Shown piece after piece: positions 17,422-27,330 of a stretch of DNA of 64,000 bases. Both the position numbers and the translations under genes were made by a program. The notes below the pieces were generated by a model. The model saw only the letters and a list, made by a program, of their open reading frames with translations, searched no databases and was not told the origin of the DNA. Source of the stretch: Sinomonas cyclohexanicum (GTDB lineage: Bacteria > Actinomycetota > Actinomycetes > Actinomycetales > Micrococcaceae). The stretch is from the NCBI RefSeq assembly GCF_020886775.1, contig NZ_AP024525.1, forward strand, positions 620,001 to 684,000, in the 5' to 3' direction. Every line of letters starts with the position of its first letter. Position 1 is the stretch's first letter.

Positions 17422-18650
17422 CGCCAGAGCGCCACGACTTCACCCCGAAGAGCACAGTCGGCGAGCTGCCCGCCGCCGACTACTACGACGTCGAGCGCCG
17501 CCTCGACGCCCGCGAGCGGGCCAAGCTCGGTGAGCTGCGCGAGTTCCTCGCCGCGGAAGTCGCGCCGTACGCGGTGGGCTGGTGGGAGCGGGAGGAGTTC
17601 CCGCATACGGTGCTGCCGAAGCTCGCCGCACTGGGGCTGTCGACGCCGCGCCGGCACGGCTACTCCCGCTTGTTCACGGGCCTCGTGATCGCCGAGCTGA
17701 CCCGCGTGGACACCTCGATCGCGACGTTCTTCATGGTCCACCACGACCTGTTCGTCGAGGGTCTCTACGAGTTCGGCACGCCCGAGCAGCGCTCGCGGTA
17801 CCTCGGAGACGCCGCGTCCCTGCGCACCACGGGCGCGTTCGCCCTGACCGAGCCCGAGCACGGCTCCGACGTTGCCGGCGGACTCTCGCTCGCGGCTCGC
17901 CGCGACGGCGATTCGTGGGTGCTCGACGGCGCGAAGCGCTGGATCGGCAACGGCACCTTCGCGGACCACCTCCTCGTGTGGGCGCGGGAGGTTGGCTCCT
18001 CGGGTCCGGTGACGCACGACGGCGAGGGGCCGGGGGCGGTGCGCGCGTTCATCGTCGCGGGAGACTCGCCCGGGCTCACGCGGACGCGGATCGAGCACAA
18101 GACGGCCCTGCGGACAGTCCAGAATGCGGACCTGGTGTTCGACGGCGTGCGGGTGGCCGAGGCGGACCGGTTCGCCTCGGTCTCCTCGTTCGACGACGCC
18201 CGCACTATGCTGCTCGGGTCCCGGCTCCTCGTCTCGTGGCAGGCCGTGGGCCAGCAGCTCGCCGCGTTCGACGTGGCGCGGGCGTACGCGCTCGAGCGGG
18301 AGCAGTTCGGGAGGCCGCTCGCGAGGTTCCAGATGGTCCAGAGCCAGCTCGTGCAGATGCTCGGCAACGCGACCGCGTCCATGGCGATGCTCGCCGAGCT
18401 CGCCGCGCTCCAGGAGTCCGGCCAAGCGACGATGGCCCGTGTGGCCCTGGCCAAGGCATGGGTGACGGCGCGGATGCGGGAAACCGTGGCGCTGGGCCGT
18501 GGGGTCCTCGGCGGAAATGGGATCCTTGCCGACTTCGGCATGGCCAAGGTCTTCGCGGACGCCGAGGCGATCTACACGTACGAGGGCACGTACGAGGTCA
18601 ACGCGCTCATCGCCGGCCGCGACATCACGGGGGTCTCCGCCATTGCGTGA
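17418..18650 (+). CDS. Acyl-CoA dehydrogenase (glutaryl-CoA-like branch)
   Basis: A 410-residue FAD enzyme introducing an alpha-beta double bond into acyl-CoA. N-terminal helical domain, central beta domain with [12 protein letters not shown] near residues 143-154 and the FAD-contacting KRWIGNG, and C-terminal helices. The catalytic Glu lies in [10 protein letters not shown] near residue 388; the RDITG ending and branch-specific loop resemble glutaryl-CoA and isovaleryl-type members. The GTG start overlaps the SDR stop. The stop codon TGA is itself part of the first copy of a repeat hairpin. Confidence 0.85.
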   Translation: MTPERHDFTPKSTVGELPAADYYDVERRLDARERAKLGELREFLAAEVAPYAVGWWEREEFPHTVLPKLAALGLSTPRRHGYSRLFTGLVIAELTRVDTSIATFFMVHHDLFVEGLYEFGTPEQRSRYLGDAASLRTTGAFALTEPEHGSDVAGGLSLAARRDGDSWVLDGAKRWIGNGTFADHLLVWAREVGSSGPVTHDGEGPGAVRAFIVAGDSPGLTRTRIEHKTALRTVQNADLVFDGVRVAEADRFASVSSFDDARTMLLGSRLLVSWQAVGQQLAAFDVARAYALEREQFGRPLARFQMVQSQLVQMLGNATASMAMLAELAALQESGQATMARVALAKAWVTARMRETVALGRGVLGGNGILADFGMAKVFADAEAIYTYEGTYEVNALIAGRDITGVSAIA

Positions 18651-18749
18651 GGGGTCACTTCCCCGTTGAGGGGGTCACTTCCCAAGGGTCAGTGGGGCGC
18701 ACATCGCGGGGAAGTGACCCCTCACGAGGGAAGTGACCCCTCAACGGGG
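18648..18749. terminator. Long double hairpin built from four GAGGGGTCACTTCC repeats
   Basis: Two direct copies (18648-18664 and 18665-18683) face two inverted copies (18708-18724 and 18728-18749) across a 24-nt loop. The first left copy and the first right copy form a perfect 17-bp pair; as a whole the arms can pair over about 36 bp with a small bulge. It lies between convergent acyl-CoA dehydrogenase and DUF1684 genes, and begins within the stop codon of the former. Confidence 0.75.
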
Positions 18750-18762
18750 GCGGGAGGCGTGG

Positions 18763-19584
18763 CTACTCGGCGTCGGGGGTCTTCTCGCCCGCCTCGACGG
18801 CGAGGTCGAGGGAGTTTCCCCGGACCGGCATCGGGCACGTCCCGTACGCGGTGAAGGCGCTCGGGTAGTTGATGGCCCGGTTGAAGTCGAGCACCACGGT
18901 CCCATCCGGGCGGGGGCGGGGTGTCTCGACCTTGCGCCAGTCGTCGGTGGTCTGGCCGTTGGTCTCGTCGTGGAACGTGATGGTCAGCCCGCCGAGCGGA
19001 CCCTGCTCGGCCTGGAGCCGGTACTCGTGCCCGTGCCGGCCGAACACGACCTCGCCCGCGGAGACATGCACGCCGTCCACGAGCGGGTTGGCCGTGGAGA
19101 TCGGCACCTTGCGGGGCTCGGGGTACGGCTCCCAGCGCGCCTCGATCACCCACTCCGGGGCATAGTCGAACACAGGCACGCCGTGGAACTCGGTCCGGGT
19201 CGGCGCGGCGGAGTCCCGCGTGCGGATCGCGTACCGTCCGCCGCGCATCGCGAGCTCCACGACGATCGTGCCGAACCGCACCCAGTTCAGCGACTCGTCT
19301 TCGGACAGGTGCGCGCTGAACGTCCCGTCCACGGGGGTGCCCTCCTCGTCGAACACGAGCCCCTCTTCGGCCCGGGCGGTGAGCACGGCGGCCTCCACGC
19401 CCGTCTCCTCGGACGTGGACCACAGGCCCGGGACGAGCTCCACCGGGGACGGCGTGGGCTCGAGCCACTGGAACGAGGTCAGCGTGAGCCACCCGTGCTC
19501 CTCGGCCAGGGCCGCGTTGCGGTTGTCGCGGAAGCGCTGCCAGCGGGCAAGCTGCGAATCGGTCGTGGCGGCAGTCTCAGTCAT
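18763..19584 (-). CDS. DUF1684 domain-containing protein
   Basis: A 273-residue soluble protein of the DUF1684 family. Family marks are the N-terminal RDNRNAALAEEHGWLTLTSFQWL, the central EWVIEARWEPYPEPRKV, and the C-terminal VVLDFNRAINYPSAFTAYGTCP with its conserved NPPxxFT-like Asn-Pro/Tyr-Pro tract and Cys. The family has no firmly assigned reaction. ATG at 19584 has CATGCT exactly 6 nt upstream, the same arrangement as in the ArsR gene, which hints at leaderless transcription. Confidence 0.85.
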   Translation of the reverse strand: MTETAATTDSQLARWQRFRDNRNAALAEEHGWLTLTSFQWLEPTPSPVELVPGLWSTSEETGVEAAVLTARAEEGLVFDEEGTPVDGTFSAHLSEDESLNWVRFGTIVVELAMRGGRYAIRTRDSAAPTRTEFHGVPVFDYAPEWVIEARWEPYPEPRKVPISTANPLVDGVHVSAGEVVFGRHGHEYRLQAEQGPLGGLTITFHDETNGQTTDDWRKVETPRPRPDGTVVLDFNRAINYPSAFTAYGTCPMPVRGNSLDLAVEAGEKTPDAE

Positions 19585-19623
19585 GCCACCAGCATGCCCC
19601 AGCCGGGTGGGGCATTCCCAGAC

Positions 19624-20271
19624 TCAGGCGTGCCGGGTCTCGAGGATCGCCACGACGCCGAATGCCCCCAGCGCGGTGCCCGTGACCCGGTCGATCCACT
19701 TGCGGAACGTGCCGCCGTTGAGCCACCGGCCGAAGAACTGTGCTGCGGCAACGATTGCGATGAACCAGATGATCGCCTCGACGTTCGCCACCACGGAGAG
19801 CAGGAGGCCCATCCAGACCGATGGCACCCCCGGAACGAGGAACTGCGGGATCACGGCGATGCAGAACATGCCGTACTTCGGGTTGAGGATGTTCGAGATG
19901 AAGCCCTTCGCCCACGTCCGCTTCAGCGGCTCGAGACTGTGGTGCGGGAGGGCGCCGGGCGGGAGGGCGCCGTCGTGCTTCGCGAACGAGGCGCGCCACA
20001 GCCCTACCGCGAGCCACAGCATGTACAGGGCGCCGGCGATCCGCAGGATGTCATACGCGACCTCCGAGACGGTCAGGAGCGCCGAGACGCCGGTGGCCGC
20101 GGCGGCGCCCCACACGAAGGCGCCCGTGATCATGCCCAGCGCGGCCGTGTACGCGTGGCGGCGGCCCTGGCTGAGCGTATACCGCAGCACGAGGGCCGTG
20201 TCCGTCCCCGGGAGCACCGTGATGAGCGCGGCGATGGCCGCGAAGCCGAGCAGGGATTCCTGGAGGGTCAC
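19624..20271 (-). CDS. LysE/RhtB-family amino-acid exporter
   Basis: A 215-residue membrane protein with six hydrophobic segments. The LysE-family N-terminal helix FAAIAALITVLPGTDTALVLR and the helix-2 ALGMITGAFVWGAAAATG are clear. It should export an amino acid or related metabolite; substrate not evident. The start is GTG overlapping the stop of the upstream VTT gene in GTGA, so the pair is co-translated. Confidence 0.85.
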   Translation of the reverse strand: MTLQESLLGFAAIAALITVLPGTDTALVLRYTLSQGRRHAYTAALGMITGAFVWGAAAATGVSALLTVSEVAYDILRIAGALYMLWLAVGLWRASFAKHDGALPPGALPHHSLEPLKRTWAKGFISNILNPKYGMFCIAVIPQFLVPGVPSVWMGLLLSVVANVEAIIWFIAIVAAAQFFGRWLNGGTFRKWIDRVTGTALGAFGVVAILETRHA

Positions 20272-20879
20272 CTGCCAAGGATACGGGGCGGCGCGTCCGG
20301 CTCATCGGCGCCCCGGTGCCGACGACGCCGCGCGAGGACCGCCGCCAGCCCCAGGCCCAGCACGGTGCTGGCCCCCGCGCTCACGAGGGCCGCTGCCCAG
20401 AACGGCAGATTCGTGGTCCGGTGGGCCACGAAGCCGATCCCCGCCATCCACAGCGACCACAGCAGGCCGCCGACGGCGTCGCTCACCACGAAGCCGCGCG
20501 TGGAGACCTGGGACATCCCGGACGTGACCGTGACGCCGAGCCGCCCGCCGGGGAGGAACCGCGTGCCCACGATGGTCACGAACGCGCCGAGGCGGCCGAG
20601 CTGGTCGAGGGCCTCCCGGGTCCCGGTGTGCAGCCTGCGGCCCCAGCGCCAGCGGTCCACGAACGGGCTCAGGCTGTGCCTGACCAGCAGGAACAGGCCG
20701 ACGTCCCCGAGCCACGAGCCCATGGCGGAGGCCGCGACGACCGCCGTGAAGTCCACGTGGCCCTCCGACGCGAGTGCCCCGGCGGTCGCGACGGCGACCT
20801 CGGCCGGGACCATGGGGAAGAAGACGTCCGCCGCCACGACCGGCACCAGCCCGAGCACCACCGCCCACCAGGCGCTCAC
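20268..20879 (-). CDS. VTT-domain (DedA/SNARE-associated-like) membrane protein
   Basis: A membrane protein of about 203 residues with the VTT/DedA fold. Family marks are FFPMVPAEVAVATAGALA, SWLGDVGLFLLVR and the re-entrant-loop motif GTRFLPGGRLGVTVTSG containing the conserved Arg and Gly residues. DedA proteins transport phospholipids or support the proton-motive force. GTG at 20879 was chosen because the longer frame to 20972 runs through the divergent promoter of the next gene, and its first 31 residues are uncharacteristic. Co-directional with LysE. Confidence 0.75.
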   Translation of the reverse strand: MSAWWAVVLGLVPVVAADVFFPMVPAEVAVATAGALASEGHVDFTAVVAASAMGSWLGDVGLFLLVRHSLSPFVDRWRWGRRLHTGTREALDQLGRLGAFVTIVGTRFLPGGRLGVTVTSGMSQVSTRGFVVSDAVGGLLWSLWMAGIGFVAHRTTNLPFWAAALVSAGASTVLGLGLAAVLARRRRHRGADEPDAPPRILGR

Positions 20880-20970
20880 GGTGCCCCAGCTTCGTGCGCA
20901 GCGTCCATGGTCCCAGTGTGGACCCTGCCCCGGCCAGCAGGCACGGGCCCGAGCCGATACGGTAGGCCCC

Positions 20971-21276
20971 ATGCCGAGCTACCGCGCCGTCCTGCAGATC
21001 ACGGGCCTCCGGCCGGGTCACCCGCCCGAGCGGGTCATGGACGCCGCGCGGGAGGCCCTCGGCTCCATCCACCACGTCGAGGCGCACCAGGTCGACGTGG
21101 TCCGCGGGATCCCGCAGATCACCCTCCGCTTCCTGGTCGAGGCGGAGAACGACGACGCCGAGCTCGCCTCCGCGCGCCGGGCCGCCCTCGCGATGCAGGA
21201 CGCCGTCGAGGACGTCGCGACGACCGGCCGGCTCCAGGTGCTGCGGCGGCGCCGGGGCGCGTGGATCCCCGTCTAG
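20971..21276 (+). CDS. Small conserved hypothetical protein
   Basis: A 101-residue protein of unrecognised family. It shows a ferredoxin-like alternation: strand SYRAVLQITGL, helix PPERVMDAAREALGSI, strand VEAHQVDVVRGIPQITLRFLVEA, helix AELASARRAALAMQDAVED, and closing strands with RRRRGAWIPV. No catalytic residues are evident. The ATG at 20971 has TACGGT 7 nt upstream and no clear ribosome site. It is alone between two minus-strand VTT genes. Confidence 0.65.
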   Translation: MPSYRAVLQITGLRPGHPPERVMDAAREALGSIHHVEAHQVDVVRGIPQITLRFLVEAENDDAELASARRAALAMQDAVEDVATTGRLQVLRRRRGAWIPV

Positions 21277-21294
21277 CGGTCAGAACTGAGCAAC

Positions 21295-21990
21295 TCAGGG
21301 GGCCTCGGGCTCGTTCTCGGGCGGAACCGGCTCCTCGTTGTGCAGTTCTGCGCCGTGAAGTTCTGCATCGTGCAGTTCTGCGCCCTCGACGTCTGCGCGC
21401 TGCCCCCGCCGATGCCGCGTTGCGACGGCCCCTGCGATGACGAGCCCGATGGCGAGGCCCACGCCCGTGCCGATGATGGCACTCATCCAGAACGGCAGCC
21501 CCGTAGCGCGCCCGGTGACGAATCCCAGGGCCACGTGCCACGCGGACCAGAGGAACCCGCCGGCGGCGGCAGCCACGGCGAACCGCCGGAAGGGCACCTC
21601 GCCGATTCCGGACGTGGCGCTGGCGGTCAGCCGCCCCCCGGTGAGGAACCGGATGCCGATGATCGCCCCGTAGGTCGAGGACGGCCCGAACCTCTCGACC
21701 ACCCGGTGGACGGTGCCGTGCACCTTCCGGCCCCACCGGCTGCGATCGAGGAAGCCTGTGAGCTGGCGGCGGAACAGCACGTAGACGCAGATGTCGCCGA
21801 GCCATGAGCCCAGTGTCCCCACCACCACGAGCGCAGCGGCACTCGTCCGGCCCTCGGCGGCGTAGCTGCCCGCGGTGAGGAGCGCGATCTCGGACGGCAC
21901 CGGCGGGAAGAGCCCGTCGAGGACGATCAGCCCCGCGAGCCACACGAGCATCCACGGGCCGGACAGCCACGCGGCGACGGTGGGATCCAC
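21295..21990 (-). CDS. Second VTT-domain (DedA-like) protein with tandem-repeat tail
   Basis: A 231-residue paralogue of the VTT protein at 20268-20879, with the same motifs ([49 protein letters not shown]). The cytoplasmic C-terminal tail has three five-residue units of the type A-E-L-H-x/G, encoded by a 15-bp tandem repeat, followed by an acidic Pro/Glu end. The start is GTG immediately after the macrodomain stop codon with no gap. Two VTT genes around a small plus-strand gene suggest an old local duplication. Confidence 0.75.
   Translation of the reverse strand: MDPTVAAWLSGPWMLVWLAGLIVLDGLFPPVPSEIALLTAGSYAAEGRTSAAALVVVGTLGSWLGDICVYVLFRRQLTGFLDRSRWGRKVHGTVHRVVERFGPSSTYGAIIGIRFLTGGRLTASATSGIGEVPFRRFAVAAAAGGFLWSAWHVALGFVTGRATGLPFWMSAIIGTGVGLAIGLVIAGAVATRHRRGQRADVEGAELHDAELHGAELHNEEPVPPENEPEAP
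21341..21385 (-). repeat. Three tandem 15-bp repeats in the VTT tail
   Basis: Three copies of a 15-bp unit (21341-21355, 21356-21370, 21371-21385) with two or three substitutions between copies. They encode the repeating [10 protein letters not shown] tail. Confidence 0.85.
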
Positions 21991-22509
21991 TCAGACGGTC
22001 CTGTGCAGGGCCGCGGTGAAGGCCGCGGCGGTCGCGTCGCCGAACAGCACGAACTCGACCGTCTCGATGCTCCCCTCGGGCGCGCCGCGCACGGCTTCGA
22101 CGGCGGTGGCCGCCACGACGTCGCGGTCCCAGCCGAAGATCCCCGCCGAGATCGCGGGGAAGGCGACCGATGCGGCGCGGAGCTCCCGCGCCACCGCGAG
22201 GCTCTCCACGAAGCACGAGGCGAGCAGGTCCGGATCCCGCTGGCCCGCGTTCCAGTTCGGGCCGACCGTGTGGATCACCCACCGCGCGGGCAGCCGGAAG
22301 CCCGGCGTCGCGACGGCGGAGCCCACCGGCAGGCCCGCGGGCAGCCGCGTGCGGCGCAGCTCACGGCAGGCCTCGAGCAGCTCCGGCCCGGCCGCCCGGT
22401 GGATGGCGCCGTCCACGCCCCCGCCGCCCAGGAGGGAGGAGTTGGCCGCGTTGACGATCGCATCCACGGGCCGGGCCGTGATGTCCCCCTCGACGATCTC
22501 GATCCGCAT
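21991..22509 (-). CDS. Macrodomain O-acetyl-ADP-ribose deacetylase-like protein
   Basis: A 172-residue single macrodomain. It begins with [21 protein letters not shown], the family's ADP-ribose binding strand and catalytic Asn/Asp region, followed by the [10 protein letters not shown] loop and the phosphate-binding SAGIFGW. Members remove ADP-ribose or acetyl-ADP-ribose. ATG at 22509 has CACACT exactly 6 nt upstream on its strand (22516-22521), suggesting leaderless transcription. It is followed directly by the second VTT gene. Confidence 0.9.
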   Translation of the reverse strand: MRIEIVEGDITARPVDAIVNAANSSLLGGGGVDGAIHRAAGPELLEACRELRRTRLPAGLPVGSAVATPGFRLPARWVIHTVGPNWNAGQRDPDLLASCFVESLAVARELRAASVAFPAISAGIFGWDRDVVAATAVEAVRGAPEGSIETVEFVLFGDATAAAFTAALHRTV

Positions 22510-22512
22510 GGA

Positions 22513-23526
22513 TCAAGTGTGCGCCGGTTGGCCGTGCAGCGGGGAAGTTCGGGCCAGCCAGTCCGGGGCTTCCTGGAGGGTGAGCTCGCTGCGGTACTCG
22601 ACGTCCCGTCCGGTGAGCGGGTCGCGGAACCTGATGCCGCGGGCCAGGAGCTGGAGCGGCCGCGCGAAGTCGTCGGGCGCCTTGTCCAGGAGTTCGGGGT
22701 AGAACGGGTCATTCATGATGCCCGCGCCGAGCCCGGCCATGTGCACGCGCAGCTGGTGCGTCTTGCCGGTGTGCGGCTCGAGCCGGAACAGCGCCCGGGG
22801 CGCGTCCGCGGGGCCGCCCACCCGCTCGAGCGTCACCTTCGTCTCGGCGTTCGGCTCGCCGTCCACCACCGAGGCGAGCAGGTAGTCGCGGGACTTCACC
22901 ATCCTGTTGCGCACGACGGCGGGGGCGCCGAACCGCTGTGCCGCCCACTCGGCGTCGTGCGCACCGCCGGCGGGGTCGAGGCCAGAGGGAGCCAGCGCGG
23001 AGACGCACTCGTATTCCTTGCGCACGGCCCGCCGCTCGAACAGCACCTGGTACCGTCCCCGCGTCTCCGGGTTGACGGAGAACAGCAGCACGCCCGCCGT
23101 CATCCGGTCGAGCCGGTGCATGGGGACCAGGTCCGGCAGGTCCAGCTGGTTCCGCAGCCGCACGAGCGCCGACTCCTGGATGTACGTCCCGCCCGGGGTC
23201 GTCGGGAGGAAGTGGGGCTTGTCCGCCACGAGCAGGTGCTCGTCCCGGTACAGCACCGAGACCTCGACAGGCAGCCGCTCCTCCGCCGGCAGGGTCCGGT
23301 AGTACCAGATGAACGTGTGCTCCTCGAGCGGGGTGCGCCGGGACAGCGGAGAGCCGTCTGCGGCGACGATCTCGCCGCCGTCGAACCTCGCGAGGATCCC
23401 CTCCGGGTCCACGTGCCCCCACCGGTGCAGCATGTAGTCCAGCGCGGTCTCCCACGGCCCCTCCGCGGGCAGGCGCAGGCGCGTGGCGTTGACGCCGTCG
23501 CGGACGGGGAGGGGGGATTTCATCAC
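22513..23526 (-). CDS. RluA-family RNA pseudouridine synthase
   Basis: A 337-residue pseudouridine synthase. The catalytic Asp is D140 in the signature [13 protein letters not shown]; the partner motif [10 protein letters not shown] follows near 175, and the C-terminal motif [16 protein letters not shown] is intact. The N-terminal 90 residues form a short S4-like or family-specific extension. It probably modifies rRNA or tRNA. The start is GTG (23526) then ATG (23523); GTG is supported by TACCCT exactly 6 nt upstream (23533-23538 on the other strand). It diverges from the PEP carboxylase gene. Confidence 0.88.
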   Translation of the reverse strand: MMKSPLPVRDGVNATRLRLPAEGPWETALDYMLHRWGHVDPEGILARFDGGEIVAADGSPLSRRTPLEEHTFIWYYRTLPAEERLPVEVSVLYRDEHLLVADKPHFLPTTPGGTYIQESALVRLRNQLDLPDLVPMHRLDRMTAGVLLFSVNPETRGRYQVLFERRAVRKEYECVSALAPSGLDPAGGAHDAEWAAQRFGAPAVVRNRMVKSRDYLLASVVDGEPNAETKVTLERVGGPADAPRALFRLEPHTGKTHQLRVHMAGLGAGIMNDPFYPELLDKAPDDFARPLQLLARGIRFRDPLTGRDVEYRSELTLQEAPDWLARTSPLHGQPAHT

Positions 23527-23577
23527 CCATCAAGGGTAGCGTTGTGCGCTGGAACCCTACTCGCTGGAGGCCTTGCC

Positions 23578-26418
23578 GTGCACGTGGACCCGACGCCCGA
23601 CGCCGCGCCCGCCGCGGGTCCCGCGGCAGAACTCAGGGCCGACGTCCGCCGCCTCTCGACGCTGCTGGGCGAGTCGCTCGTCCGCCAGCACGGGCCCGGG
23701 CTGCTGCGCCTCGTCGAGGAGGTGCGCCTGCTGACCAAGGAGTCGAAGGAGGCCGCGCGGGGCGGCGCGGGGGCGCTCGGCCCGTGGAACGCGGCCGACG
23801 TCGCCGAGCAGGTCCGAGAGCTCCTCGCTTCCCTGCCGCTGGACGAGGCGACCGAGCTGGTCCGGGCCTTCGCGTTCTACTTCCACCTCGCGAACGCCGC
23901 CGAGCAGCTCCACCGGGTGCGCGAGCTCGCCGGCGCGGCGGACGACGGCGGGTGGCTGGCCTCCGCGGTCCGCGACATTGCCGCGCAGGCCGGGCCGGAG
24001 GCGCTGCAGAAGGTCGCGGACTCCCTCGACGTGCGGCCGGTGTTCACGGCGCACCCGACGGAGGCCACGCGCCGGTCCGTGCTGGACAAGCTGCGCGCGA
24101 TCGACCGGATCCTCGAGGTCCCCTCGCGCGAGGGAACGGCCCTACGCCGCCGGCAGGACCGGCACCTCGCGGAGATCATCGACCAGATGTGGCAGACCGA
24201 CGAGGTGCGGCTCGTGAGCCCCGCCCCGCTCGATGAGGCCCGCAACGCGGTGTACTACCTCAGCGCCATCCTCGCGGGCCCCCTCCCGGAGGTCCTCGAC
24301 GACCTCGCCGGCCTGCTGGCGGAGCACGGTGTGGCGCTGCCGGCGGGGCGCTCGCCGCTGCGTTTCGGCTCGTGGATCGGCGGGGACCGGGACGGCAACC
24401 CCAACGTGACCGCGGAGGTGACGCGCGAGATCCTGGGGCTGCAGAACCAGACGGCGGTGCGGATCGCCGTCAGCATCGTGGACGAGCTCATCAGCACGCT
24501 GTCCAACTCGACCGACCTGACCTCGGTGCTGCCGGAGCTCGAGGAGTCGATCGGCGCGGACCTCGCCAAGCTGCCTGCGCTGGACCCGCGCGTCATGGAG
24601 CTCAACGCCCACGAGCCGTACCGGCTCAAGCTCACGTGCATCAAGGCCAAGCTCCTGAACACGGGTCGCCGCGTCGCGTCGGGCATCCCGCACGAGCCCG
24701 GCCGCGACTACGTCAACGCGGGCCAGCTTGCCGCGGACTTCGACGTGATCGAGCGGTCCCTTCGCGCGCACTCGCCCCTCGCGGCCGACGGCGCGCTGGG
24801 CACCGCCCGCCGGATCCTCGCCTCGTGCGGGCTGCACCTCGCGACCCTGGACATCCGCGAGCAGGCCGACTACCACCACGAGGCCGTGGCGCTCCTGCTC
24901 GATCCGCTGGGGGAGCTGCCCGGGCCCTACGCGTCGCTGCCGCGCGAGGAGCGGCGGAGGCTCCTGAGCCGGGAGCTCGCGTCACGGCGGCCGCTGACCG
25001 GCCACCCCGTGGTCCTCCCGGGTCACGCGGGCCGGGTCTACGAGACGATGCGCGTGATCCGGCAGTCCCGCCGGCTCCTGGGCCCGGACGTGATCGAGAC
25101 GTACATCGTGTCCGTGACCCGCGGGCCGGACGACGTCCTCGCCGCGGCCCTGCTGGCCCGCGAGGCCGGACTCGTGCGGCTGCACGGAGAGGAGCCGTAC
25201 GCGCACGTAGGGTTCGCGCCGCTCCTCGAGACCCTCGACGAGCTGCGCCGGGCCGCGGAGATCGTCGACGGGCTGCTGGCCGATCCGGCGTACCGCGAGT
25301 TGGTCCGGCTGCGCGGGGACGTGCAGGAGGTCATGCTCGGCTACTCGGACTCGAACATGGAGTCCGGGGTCTTCACCTCCCAGTGGGAGATCCACAAGGC
25401 GCAGCGGACCCTGCGCGACGTCGCGGCGCGGCACGGGGTCCGGCTGCGGCTGTTCCACGGCCGCGGCGGCTCCGTGGGGCGCGGCGGGGGGCCGACACAC
25501 GAGGCCATCATGGCCCAGCCCAACGGCGTCCTCGAGGGCGAGATCAAGTTCACCGAGCAGGGCGAGGTGATCAGCGACAAGTACTCGTTGCCAGGCCTCG
25601 CCCGGGAGAACCTCGAGCTGTCGCTGGCCGCCGTCATGCGAGCCACCGCGCTGCACCGCGACCCGCACACCGCGCTCGCGGACAGGGAGCGGTTCAGTGC
25701 GCTCATGGACCTCGTCTCCGACGCCGCGTACACACGGTACCGGGGCCTCATCGACGATCCGCACCTGCCCGCGTACTTCGCGGCCTCGACGCCCGTGGAG
25801 CTGATCGGGCAGCTCAACATCGGCTCCCGGCCCGCGCGGCGTCCGGAGTCGGACATGGCGTCGGATGGGATCCCGGGGTTCGAGGGGATGCGGGCGATCA
25901 CGTGGGTGTTCGGCTGGACGCAGTCCCGCCAGATCGTCCCCGGCTGGTTCGGCGTGGGCTCGGGGCTGCGGGCCGCGCGCGAGGCTGGCCGGGACCGTGA
26001 GCTGCGGGAGATGTTCGTCAAGTGGCCGATCTTCGCCTCGGTCATCTCCAACGTCGAGATGACGCTGGCCAAGACGGACCTCGAGATCGCCTCGCACTAC
26101 GTCTCGACCCTCGTGCCGCCTGACCTGCACGGCATCTTCGCGTCCATCCGGGCCGAGTACGAGCTCACCGTGGCCGAGGTCCGCCGGCTCTCCGGCGAGG
26201 ACGAACTCCTCGACACCGCCCCCACCCTCAAGCGGACCCTCGAGATCAGGGACCAGTACCTCGACCCGATCAGCTACCTCCAGGCCGAACTGCTGCGCCG
26301 CCTGCGCGCCGGTGAGGGCCGCGGTGCGGCGGGACGCGTGGACGGCTCCGAGCAGCTTCAGCGGGCGCTCCTCATCACGATCAACGGCATCGCGGCCGGC
26401 CTGCGCAACACCGGCTAG
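23578..26418 (+). CDS. ppc: Phosphoenolpyruvate carboxylase
   Basis: A 946-residue PEP carboxylase, forming oxaloacetate from PEP and bicarbonate to refill the TCA cycle. Motifs in order: [11 protein letters not shown] (catalytic His, near residue 159), [30 protein letters not shown], the catalytic Arg/His loop [25 protein letters not shown], and the C-terminal [16 protein letters not shown] that closes the active site. GTG at 23578 was chosen for the GGAGG 7 nt upstream; the frame is open far upstream but antisense to neighbouring genes. Length and C-terminus are normal for the family. Confidence 0.97.
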   Translation: MHVDPTPDAAPAAGPAAELRADVRRLSTLLGESLVRQHGPGLLRLVEEVRLLTKESKEAARGGAGALGPWNAADVAEQVRELLASLPLDEATELVRAFAFYFHLANAAEQLHRVRELAGAADDGGWLASAVRDIAAQAGPEALQKVADSLDVRPVFTAHPTEATRRSVLDKLRAIDRILEVPSREGTALRRRQDRHLAEIIDQMWQTDEVRLVSPAPLDEARNAVYYLSAILAGPLPEVLDDLAGLLAEHGVALPAGRSPLRFGSWIGGDRDGNPNVTAEVTREILGLQNQTAVRIAVSIVDELISTLSNSTDLTSVLPELEESIGADLAKLPALDPRVMELNAHEPYRLKLTCIKAKLLNTGRRVASGIPHEPGRDYVNAGQLAADFDVIERSLRAHSPLAADGALGTARRILASCGLHLATLDIREQADYHHEAVALLLDPLGELPGPYASLPREERRRLLSRELASRRPLTGHPVVLPGHAGRVYETMRVIRQSRRLLGPDVIETYIVSVTRGPDDVLAAALLAREAGLVRLHGEEPYAHVGFAPLLETLDELRRAAEIVDGLLADPAYRELVRLRGDVQEVMLGYSDSNMESGVFTSQWEIHKAQRTLRDVAARHGVRLRLFHGRGGSVGRGGGPTHEAIMAQPNGVLEGEIKFTEQGEVISDKYSLPGLARENLELSLAAVMRATALHRDPHTALADRERFSALMDLVSDAAYTRYRGLIDDPHLPAYFAASTPVELIGQLNIGSRPARRPESDMASDGIPGFEGMRAITWVFGWTQSRQIVPGWFGVGSGLRAAREAGRDRELREMFVKWPIFASVISNVEMTLAKTDLEIASHYVSTLVPPDLHGIFASIRAEYELTVAEVRRLSGEDELLDTAPTLKRTLEIRDQYLDPISYLQAELLRRLRAGEGRGAAGRVDGSEQLQRALLITINGIAAGLRNTG

Positions 26419-26453
26419 GCCCCCGCCGGGGTCGGGCCGTGTGGCGCCGAGGG

Positions 26454-26467
26454 GGGACCATCGGCCC
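26454..26467 (+). promoter_or_regulatory. Candidate DevR/DosR-type box upstream of hsp20
   Basis: GGGACCATCGGCCC matches the DevR half-site pattern (GGGAC...GNCCC) at 10 of 14 consensus positions, 82 nt upstream of the hsp20 start. A second candidate lies between the kinase and four-helix-bundle genes. This is a pattern match only, but hsp20 is a classic DevR target in mycobacteria. Confidence 0.45.
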
Positions 26468-26548
26468 TTCCACCGCGCCGTCGAGCGCGGCACGCTGGAT
26501 TGGGGCGGGCCTGCCAAGGGGCCCGCCGATCGAGGAAGGTGATGATCC

Positions 26549-26971
26549 ATGTCCGAACTCGCTCACTGGCTTGATCCGCGCAGGCGGCCGTTCGAGCTCC
26601 TGGAGAAATTCTTCGAAGGCGACACCTCGAGCGCGGCCATCAAGGTCGAGGAGGTCCGCGACGGCGACTCGCTCGTGGTCCGGGCGGAACTGCCCGGGAT
26701 CGACCCCGAGAAGGACGTCGATGTGAGCATCTCCGACGGATCCCTGCACATCAGCGGGCATCGCGAGGAGAAGACGGAGGAGAAGTCGAAGGACTCCTAC
26801 CGCACGGAGTTCCGCTACGGCTCGTTCTCCCGGACGCTCCCGCTGCCCGAGGGCGCCACGGCCGAGTCGGTCACCGCCTCGTACAAGGACGGCGTCCTCG
26901 AGGTCCGGGTGCCCATTCCCGCCACCCCGCCGGCCCCGCCCTCGTCCAAGGTCCAGGTCACCCGCGGCTGA
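26549..26971 (+). CDS. Hsp20/alpha-crystallin small heat-shock protein
   Basis: A 140-residue ATP-independent holdase. The alpha-crystallin domain spans about residues 27-125, with VRAELPGIDPEKDVDVSISDGSL and the closing YKDGVLEVRVPIP beta-hairpin. The N-terminal arm is short and the C-terminal tail ends SKVQVTRG. A GGAAGG/GTGATG context precedes ATG with good spacing. In mycobacteria, Hsp20 (Acr/HspX) belongs to the DosR/DevR dormancy regulon, and here the neighbouring genes include DevS- and DevR-like proteins. Confidence 0.92.
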   Translation: MSELAHWLDPRRRPFELLEKFFEGDTSSAAIKVEEVRDGDSLVVRAELPGIDPEKDVDVSISDGSLHISGHREEKTEEKSKDSYRTEFRYGSFSRTLPLPEGATAESVTASYKDGVLEVRVPIPATPPAPPSSKVQVTRG

Positions 26972-27014
26972 CCCCGGACCGCACGGAGGTGGCCGCTCAT
27001 TCGGGGGTGGTGCG

Positions 27015-27060
27015 CACGACGGCGGCGGCTCGCCTGCGAGGGCGAGCCGCCGCCGTCGTG
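27015..27060. terminator. Bidirectional hairpin downstream of hsp20
   Basis: A perfect 20-bp stem (27015-27034 with 27041-27060) and a 6-nt loop, about 45 nt after the hsp20 stop. The stem is almost all G/C and no U-tract follows, so termination may need other factors. Confidence 0.75.
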
Positions 27061-27211
27061 GGTGGTCTGAGTCCAGCCCCGGCGCGCGTGCTCTTCTGCC
27101 TCGAAGTGCACGTTCGGAACAGCTCAGTCGAGCCGGAGTCCCGTTCTCGCCGCCAAGGGCGCCAGAGGAGCGCTTCGTGGCGAGAAGTGCACTTCTCGCC
27201 AGAGGCGCCTC

Positions 27212-27330
27212 GCAGATGACCACCGCAGGGCAGATGACCACCGCAGGTCCGGCCCCCCACGGCTGGGGCGGAGCTGACTCCTCGACGGGGCGGATGTGAC
27301 TCCTCGACGGGGCGGAGGTGACTCCTGAGC
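27212..27330. repeat. Tandem repeats at the 3' end of ppsA
   Basis: Two copies of an 18-bp unit (27212-27229, 27230-27247) are followed, after a spacer, by three 22-bp units of GGGGCGGANGTGACTCCTCGAC (27265-27286, 27287-27308, 27309-27330). Read on the minus strand, the 22-bp unit is CCCCGTCGAGGAGTCACATCC, a variant of the family found at the other stop codons. The last copy abuts the ppsA stop at 27331. Confidence 0.85.

Larger units (their letters stand above)
26972..27330. other. 359-nt repeat-rich intergenic region between hsp20 and ppsA
   Basis: No gene is supported here. It holds, in order: a 20-bp-stem hairpin (27015-27060); the palindrome GGCGAGAAGTG/CACTTCTCGCC (27179-27200), with a related GAAGTGCAC at 27104; a GCAGATGACCACCGCAGG unit twice in tandem (27212-27229, 27230-27247); and three 22-bp repeats (27265-27330). 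Short open frames across it contain the translated repeats (for example CTSRHE and CTSRQK), and are taken as non-coding. Confidence 0.7.

Noticed and set aside
27015-27060. Small RNA gene suggested by the strong hairpin
   Set aside because: No promoter or conserved structure beyond the stem; a terminator is the simpler reading.
26997-27260. 87-codon minus-strand frame in the hsp20-ppsA gap
   Set aside because: Its sequence is the translation of the local palindrome and repeats; no ribosome site or family.
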